Program-made: the position numbers and the translations under genes
Notes under the pieces: generated by a model
Told to the model about the DNA's origin: nothing
What the model saw: only the letters and a program-made list of their open reading frames with translations
Database searches by the model: none
Part shown: in pieces, positions 24,250 to 28,743 of the stretch
Layout of the letters: each line of letters begins with the position of its first letter
How positions within the stretch are numbered: the stretch's first letter is position 1
Assembly: GCA_036507695.1 (NCBI GenBank)
Contig: DATCIR010000068.1
Span: 1-28,743 of the forward strand
From: JAKEGK01 sp036507695
Lineage (GTDB): Bacteria > Pseudomonadota > Gammaproteobacteria > SZUA-152
Length of the DNA: 28,743 nucleotides
Direction: 5' to 3'

Positions 24250-25530
24250 ATGTGTAGAAAACTGCTTGTAACCGCCCTCTATCTTGGAAGCATAAGTCTT
24301 GGCAGCATGAGTGTGTTTGTTGGCAACGCACATGCTTATGTGAAAGCAACGGAAAATGGCCTGAGATCTATCACGTCGCAGCAGAACGAGGCCATCAATG
24401 AAACCACCGCCATTGCTGAACAAATCTGGGATAACTTAACCGTGGAATTTGTGAACCACTTTGAAGAAGGCCGCTACGCCCGGGCAGCGGTAACAGCGCG
24501 TACAGCATATGAACTCGCTGAATCCTCCTTTGGCCCCAATCACATCAATACCGCGGACTCCATGTTGAAACTGGGTATCGTCGCGGAAACACTGGGCGAT
24601 CTTCCTACCGCCAAACAACAAATGCTAAAGGCATTAACCATACTGGAAAACCAGTTAAGTCCCACTCATGTCGATGTTGCCGTGGTGCTGACCAACCTGG
24701 CCAACGTTTATTTTGAAGGCAATGAACCCAAAGTATCCGAACAATATCACTTGCGGGCGTTAAATATCCGCCGTCAGGCTAATGGTGACACGGATGCGTC
24801 GGTTGCGCAGTCACTGTATAACCTGGCGGTACTTTATGACGATTTACTGGAATATAAAAAGGCCATTGAAAATTACCAAACGGCGATTGAAATCTGGGAG
24901 CAGACAATCGGTCCGGCTCACCCTTACGTGGCGAATGCGCTGAACAACCTGGCCAATGTGTATTTGGCGAGCGGGAAAATGGATGTTGCCGAAGGCTTGC
25001 ATTACCGTTCCCTAGCGATCCGTAAACAAATTTATGGAAATGTGCACGCAGAAGTAGCACGCTCGCTGATTAATCTGGGCGCACTGTATGTCAAGCAAAG
25101 CAACTATGAAAAAGCCAAGCCGGCATATGCGGAAGCGGTAAACGTTGCCGAAAAACTGTTTGGCCCTTCACATCCTCAGGTCGCGATGTTGTTATATAGC
25201 CTGGCAAATATTTACCACATCCAGGGCCGCATGGATCGCAACGAAGAGGAAGAACTGGCCATCCAGAAAGTGAGCTACGATGATTCACAAGGTAAAGCAG
25301 ACACCGTAGAACTCAATTCACAAATCAGCGACCTGCATAAATCGTCGCAAGCCTATTTTTCCAAAGCGTTGCCGCTGTATGAACGGGCACTGGAAATTCT
25401 TGACAGTACGATCGGCGGCAGTCATCCGGCGATGACGGCGATGTTAACTGAACTGGCATTGCTCTATAAAAGCGTCGGCAGAACATCCGAGGCCGAGCTC
25501 ATGCAGGTTCGCCTGAACAAAACTCACTAG
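24250..25530 (+). CDS. Exported TPR (kinesin-light-chain-like) protein
   Basis: A 426-residue protein with a signal peptide (hydrophobic residues about 5-25, likely cleavage after NAHA near 29), so it is exported to the periplasm or beyond. The mature part is a run of TPR_12-type repeats of 42 residues, each with the pattern HP-x-VA-x-x-LNNLAN-x-Y, a helix pair and then YxxAL-x-I-x-E-x-x-G; about seven can be followed from residue 80 to the end. Such repeats bind other proteins. The ATG at 24250 has AAGGAA seven bases upstream and follows the structured leader. A strong terminator ends the unit, so it is monocistronic. The partner is unknown. Confidence 0.88.
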   Translation: MCRKLLVTALYLGSISLGSMSVFVGNAHAYVKATENGLRSITSQQNEAINETTAIAEQIWDNLTVEFVNHFEEGRYARAAVTARTAYELAESSFGPNHINTADSMLKLGIVAETLGDLPTAKQQMLKALTILENQLSPTHVDVAVVLTNLANVYFEGNEPKVSEQYHLRALNIRRQANGDTDASVAQSLYNLAVLYDDLLEYKKAIENYQTAIEIWEQTIGPAHPYVANALNNLANVYLASGKMDVAEGLHYRSLAIRKQIYGNVHAEVARSLINLGALYVKQSNYEKAKPAYAEAVNVAEKLFGPSHPQVAMLLYSLANIYHIQGRMDRNEEEELAIQKVSYDDSQGKADTVELNSQISDLHKSSQAYFSKALPLYERALEILDSTIGGSHPAMTAMLTELALLYKSVGRTSEAELMQVRLNKTH

Positions 25531-25557
25531 AACAATTTCCCCTCGTAAAGCACTACC

Positions 25558-25584
25558 GGCAGGACTCATGTCCTGCCTTTTTTT
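25558..25584 (+). terminator. Strong intrinsic terminator of the TPR gene
   Basis: GGCAGGAC (25558-25565), loop TCAT, GTCCTGCC (25570-25577) forms a perfect 8-bp GC-rich stem followed by seven T (25578-25584). It lies 27 bp after the TPR stop and 34 bp before the end of metZ on the other strand. Confidence 0.92.
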
Positions 25585-25618
25585 CAAGCTTCATGGATAC
25601 TTTGCCGAAAGACCAGCT

Positions 25619-26815
25619 TTAGAGTTTACTGAGTCCGCGGAACAAATCCGCCTTGATATCTTCAATGGATTCAAGGCCAACAGCAATGCGCAATAAATTA
25701 TCCTTGATCCCGGCTTCCGCTCTCGCCTGCGGCGTCAACCTGCCATGGGTGGTTGTTGCCGGGTGGGTAATCGTGGTTTTAGTATCACCCAGGTTAGCCG
25801 TAATCGACAGCAATTGAGTGGCATCCACCACCTGCCAGGCCTGTTCTTTCCCGCCCCTGACTTCAAACGACAGCATACCGCCAAAATCAGACTGTTGCCG
25901 CCTGGCCAGTTCATGCTGCGCATGTGACTTTAGCCCCGGAAAATACACTTTCTCAACCACTGCCTGCTCTTCCAGCCATTGCGCCAGCGCCAGGGCATTC
26001 CGGCTATGCGCCTGCATACGAATACCCAGTGTTTCCAATCCTTTAAGAAACACCCAGGCGTTAAACGGACTCATGCTGGGACCGCAGGTACGAATCACGC
26101 CGAATACATCCTTGCCGACACGCTCAGCGTCCCCAACCACGGCGCCACCAATACAACGCCCCTGCCCGTCCAGGTATTTGGTGGCGGAATGAATCACCAA
26201 GTCGGCGCCGAGGTCCAGCGGACGCTGCAGCGCCGGGGTGCATAAACAATTATCAACCGCCAGCAAACAATTTTTATCATGGGCCAGCAACGCGAGCTTG
26301 CGAACATCCGCGATCACGGTCAAGGGATTGGCGGGTGTTTCCAAGAACAACAGGCGGGTATTCGGCCTGATCGCGGCTTGCCAGTCATTCAGATCCGCCA
26401 GATCAACAAACGTGGTTTCAACGCCGAACTTGGCCAGGTAGTTGGTAAACATCAAGACCGTGGTGCCAAAAATAGCCCGCGACGCCACAATGTGCTCGCC
26501 GGATTTCAGCAACGCAAGGCAGGTGGCCAGTATCGCGCTCATCCCTGACGCCGTGGCGACGCAACTGGCCCCACCTTCCAACGCGGCGAGCCGTTCTTCG
26601 AATACCCGCACGGTGGGGTTGGTAAAGCGCGAGTAAATATTACCGGGTTCTTCACCGGAAAAGCGCGCCGCCGCCTGGGCGGCGCTCTGAAAAACATAGC
26701 TGGATGTGGCAAAGATCGGCTCGCTTTGTTCACCTTCATTGCTGCGGTGCTGCCCCGCGCGCACCGCCAATGTTTCCAGCCCATACCCGTTCTCGTTATT
26801 TCCATCATTCATCAT
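25619..26815 (-). CDS. metZ: O-succinylhomoserine sulfhydrylase
   Basis: MetZ uses pyridoxal phosphate and sulfide to turn O-succinylhomoserine into homocysteine in direct-sulfhydrylation methionine synthesis. The 398 residues have the Cys/Met metabolism transulfurase fold: YSRFTNPTV at 61-69, the cofactor-stacking region SGMSAI at 90-95, VDNCLCTPALQRPL at 187-200, and the Schiff-base Lys213 in SATKYLDGQGR. The CTPALQ and early FATSSYVF motifs favour MetZ over MetB or MetY. The ATG at 26815 has AAGGA upstream; a second ATG follows immediately. It is downstream of purF as in Pseudomonas, but a hairpin with a T tract intervenes. Confidence 0.94.
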   Translation of the reverse strand: MMNDGNNENGYGLETLAVRAGQHRSNEGEQSEPIFATSSYVFQSAAQAAARFSGEEPGNIYSRFTNPTVRVFEERLAALEGGASCVATASGMSAILATCLALLKSGEHIVASRAIFGTTVLMFTNYLAKFGVETTFVDLADLNDWQAAIRPNTRLLFLETPANPLTVIADVRKLALLAHDKNCLLAVDNCLCTPALQRPLDLGADLVIHSATKYLDGQGRCIGGAVVGDAERVGKDVFGVIRTCGPSMSPFNAWVFLKGLETLGIRMQAHSRNALALAQWLEEQAVVEKVYFPGLKSHAQHELARRQQSDFGGMLSFEVRGGKEQAWQVVDATQLLSITANLGDTKTTITHPATTTHGRLTPQARAEAGIKDNLLRIAVGLESIEDIKADLFRGLSKL

Positions 26816-26863
26816 CGTTGTCCTTTTAGGAACGTCGTAGCAATTGCACGATCTGGCGGGCGC

Positions 26864-26934
26864 AAAAAAACCCGCTTTACCCGTTGCCGGCCGGCAGATT
26901 GATACGCTGCGGACCGGCAGCTAAAGCGGGTTTT
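26864..26934 (-). terminator. Long hairpin with T tract between purF and metZ
   Basis: AAAACCCGCTTTA (26867-26879) and TAAAGCGGGTTTT (26922-26934) pair perfectly over 13 bp; inside them TGCCGG (26885-26890) pairs with CCGGCA (26914-26919). On the minus strand the stem runs into seven T (A run 26864-26870), a proper terminator after purF. The T4 on the plus side could also work in reverse. It ends about 50 bp before the metZ start, so it may act as an attenuator. Confidence 0.8.
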
Positions 26935-27056
26935 ACCGATCGCTTTAGCCGTATTTTTTAGGCGCCCGCAAGCTGAAAGTCAAATCGGCGCGATCAATTA
27001 TCCAAGCGTAGTGATTCAGAAAATCAATGTCAACCAGGCAGTGCCCGTTATTTACC

Positions 27057-28568
27057 TCAGGCCGTATTATGCAATTCAATCACGGCGTTATCGGTGGCGC
27101 GGCTTTTTTCCTGCTGGGCATCGTTGCGCAATTTCTCGATATCATCCAGGTAATGTTGGGTGACATCGCCGGTGACATAACGGCCGTCAAACACCGACGT
27201 ATCGAAACCCTTTATGGCCGGATTGCCTTTGCGCGCCGCCTTTACCAGATCCGCAAGTTCCTGGTAGACCAGCCAGTCCGCGCCAATAACCTTGGCGATG
27301 TCTTCATCGTTACGTCCATGCCCGACCAGTTCAGTAGCGGACGGCATATCGATGCCATAGACATTGGGAAACCGCACCGGTGGCGCCGCGGAAGCAAAAT
27401 AAACCTTCCTGGCGCCGGCTTCGCGCGCCATTTGAATAATCTGTTTTGAGGTCGTGCCTCTAACAATGGAATCATCCACCAACAGCACGTTTTTATTTTT
27501 AAATTCCAGGTCAATGGCGTTCAGTTTCTGCCGGACGGATTTTTTGCGCTGCTTTTGGCCCGGCATGATAAAGGTGCGGCCGATATACCGGTTTTTGACA
27601 AAGCCCTCACGGTAGATAACCCCGAGCTTGTTCGCCAGTGGCAAGGCGGAGGTGCGGCTGGTATCCGGAATCGGAATAACCACATCGATATCGTGATTGG
27701 GAAATACACGCAGGATTTTATCCGCCAGGTATTCACCCATGCGCAACCGGGCTTTGTACACGGAAATCTTGTCAATGATGGAATCGGGACGCGCAAAATA
27801 GACATGTTCAAAGATACAGGGCGTTAGCAGCGGATTTGCGGCGCACTGCTCCGCATACATGTTGCCGTCAGTATCGATACATACGGCTTCGCCGGGCGCG
27901 ATATCCCGGATCAATTCGAAGCCCAATGAATGGATTGCAACACTTTCCGATGCCATGACATATTCATCGCCTTGCTCCGTGCTGCGTTTACCGAACACGA
28001 TGGGGCGGATGCCATGCGGATCGCGGAACCCGACAATACCAAAACCGGTAATCATGGCCACCACGGCGTATGCGCCTTTGCAACGCTGATGCACGCCGCG
28101 GATCGCGTTAAAAATATCTTCCGGGACCACCGTGAGTTTGTCCGTGCGCTGCAGCTCATGGGCAAAAACATTCAACAGAACTTCGGAGTCGGAATCGGTA
28201 TTGATGTGACGGCGGTCAGCGCGGAACAAGTCATTTTTGAGTTGGCTGGCATTGGTCAGATTGCCATTATGGGCCAGGCTGATGCCGAAGGGAGAATTGA
28301 CATAAAACGGCTGGGCTTCGGCGGACGAAGAACAGCCCGCGGTTGGATAACGCACATGCCCGATGCCCATGTTACCCTTAAGCCGCAACATGTGACTGGT
28401 GCGAAACACATCGCGGACCAGGCCATTACTTTTGCGCAGATACAAGCGGCCGTCGTCACAGGTGACAATGCCCGCCGCATCTTGCCCGCGGTGCTGCAGC
28501 ACCGTCAAACCGTCATAAAGCATCTGGTTCACACCGGTTCTCGCAACAATACCGATAATACCGCACAT
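27057..28568 (-). CDS. purF: Amidophosphoribosyltransferase
   Basis: PurF makes 5-phosphoribosylamine from PRPP and glutamine, the first committed step of purine synthesis. The 503 residues begin MCGIIGIV, so the mature nucleophile is Cys2 of the Ntn-type glutaminase domain; RGQDAAGI and GHVRYPTAG follow. The C-terminal phosphoribosyltransferase domain has the PRPP loop VLLVDDSIVRGTTSKQI near 363-379. Length equals E. coli PurF (505). The ATG at 28568 has AGAGGA seven bases upstream. metZ follows on the same strand. A CvpA gene, the usual upstream neighbour, is not visible before the window edge. Confidence 0.98.
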   Translation of the reverse strand: MCGIIGIVARTGVNQMLYDGLTVLQHRGQDAAGIVTCDDGRLYLRKSNGLVRDVFRTSHMLRLKGNMGIGHVRYPTAGCSSSAEAQPFYVNSPFGISLAHNGNLTNASQLKNDLFRADRRHINTDSDSEVLLNVFAHELQRTDKLTVVPEDIFNAIRGVHQRCKGAYAVVAMITGFGIVGFRDPHGIRPIVFGKRSTEQGDEYVMASESVAIHSLGFELIRDIAPGEAVCIDTDGNMYAEQCAANPLLTPCIFEHVYFARPDSIIDKISVYKARLRMGEYLADKILRVFPNHDIDVVIPIPDTSRTSALPLANKLGVIYREGFVKNRYIGRTFIMPGQKQRKKSVRQKLNAIDLEFKNKNVLLVDDSIVRGTTSKQIIQMAREAGARKVYFASAAPPVRFPNVYGIDMPSATELVGHGRNDEDIAKVIGADWLVYQELADLVKAARKGNPAIKGFDTSVFDGRYVTGDVTQHYLDDIEKLRNDAQQEKSRATDNAVIELHNTA

Positions 28569-28632
28569 ATCCGGTTCCTCTGGCTATGAAATTTCTGACC
28601 CAACTAGTGTCGCGAACCAGAAATATCGAAAC

Positions 28633-28738
28633 ATAAAACGGCAGCTTTTTCCGCATGGCCGCGTTGCTCGTCGTTGCCATAGTCCCCGCTATGACGCCTC
28701 CTCGCGCCTTGCCCTGCGAAAAAATCCCTCCGTTTTAT
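28633..28738. repeat. 106-bp nested palindromic element upstream of purF
   Basis: ATAAAACGG (28633-28641) and CCGTTTTAT (28730-28738) are perfect outer arms. Inside, TTTTTCCGCA (28646-28655) faces TGCGAAAAA (28715-28723), then a GC-rich section, and at the centre CATAG (28678-28682) and CTATG (28689-28693) close a hairpin. The arms are about 50 bp with scattered mismatches. It encodes nothing credible and has the form of a small dispersed palindromic repeat (REP or MITE-like). I know similar GC-rich repeats from gammaproteobacterial intergenic DNA, but cannot confirm the family here. Confidence 0.65.
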
Positions 28739-28743
28739 TTTGT

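Noticed and set aside
26816..26870. A SAM-type riboswitch before metZ
   Set aside because: Only about 50 bp separate the terminator from the start codon and no SAM riboswitch motif is visible; the structure is explained as the purF terminator.

Overview
The window looks like chromosomal DNA from a gammaproteobacterium. The evidence is the xseB-ispA-dxs gene order, an FbaB-type class I aldolase, a purF-metZ pair of the Pseudomonas kind, and DUF1853 and DUF486 proteins typical of Proteobacteria. No genus can be named from sequence reading alone. There is no rRNA, tRNA, CRISPR array, transposase or integrase.

Region 1 (1-4747) is a tight plus-strand metabolic operon: xseB, ispA and dxs (DNA repair nuclease subunit and isoprenoid synthesis), then queD 7 bp after dxs and folE2 16 bp after queD. 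FolE2 makes 7,8-dihydroneopterin triphosphate from GTP and QueD turns it into carboxy-tetrahydropterin, so the distal part carries the first two steps of queuosine synthesis and also feeds folate. An interrupted inverted repeat closes the region.

Region 2 (4748-12184) is a looser accessory stretch. It holds a class I glutamine amidotransferase, a degenerating 15-bp tandem repeat array, a tiny membrane protein, a DUF1853 protein, a Calx-beta lipoprotein, a BT1-like MFS transporter, a DUF486 membrane protein and an exported protein of unknown function. All but the amidotransferase are on the minus strand.

Region 3 (12377-16702) starts with the class I fructose-bisphosphate aldolase. A scar follows, where a truncated, stop-interrupted DsrE-family remnant lies head-to-head with a short minus-strand coding remnant. 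Next comes a minus-strand pair: a SigZ-like ECF sigma factor with a Cys-bearing tail, and an ArsI-type C-As lyase with four vicinal cysteine pairs. This is a candidate metalloid-response module. A DUF1835 protein with a near-perfect Shine-Dalgarno site follows.

Region 4 (17033-25584) is rich in signalling genes: an ExeA/XrtA-associated-type AAA+ ATPase, a type-2 glycerate kinase, an 1128-residue soluble-adenylyl-cyclase-like protein (double zinc ribbon, class III cyclase, ATPase, TPR), an HDOD protein, and an exported TPR protein. A long leader with several nested inverted repeats precedes the TPR gene and is the best candidate here for an undescribed regulatory RNA or repeat element.

Region 5 (25619-28743) carries metZ and purF on the minus strand, separated by a strong hairpin with a T tract. 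A 106-bp nested palindromic repeat lies upstream of purF at the window edge.
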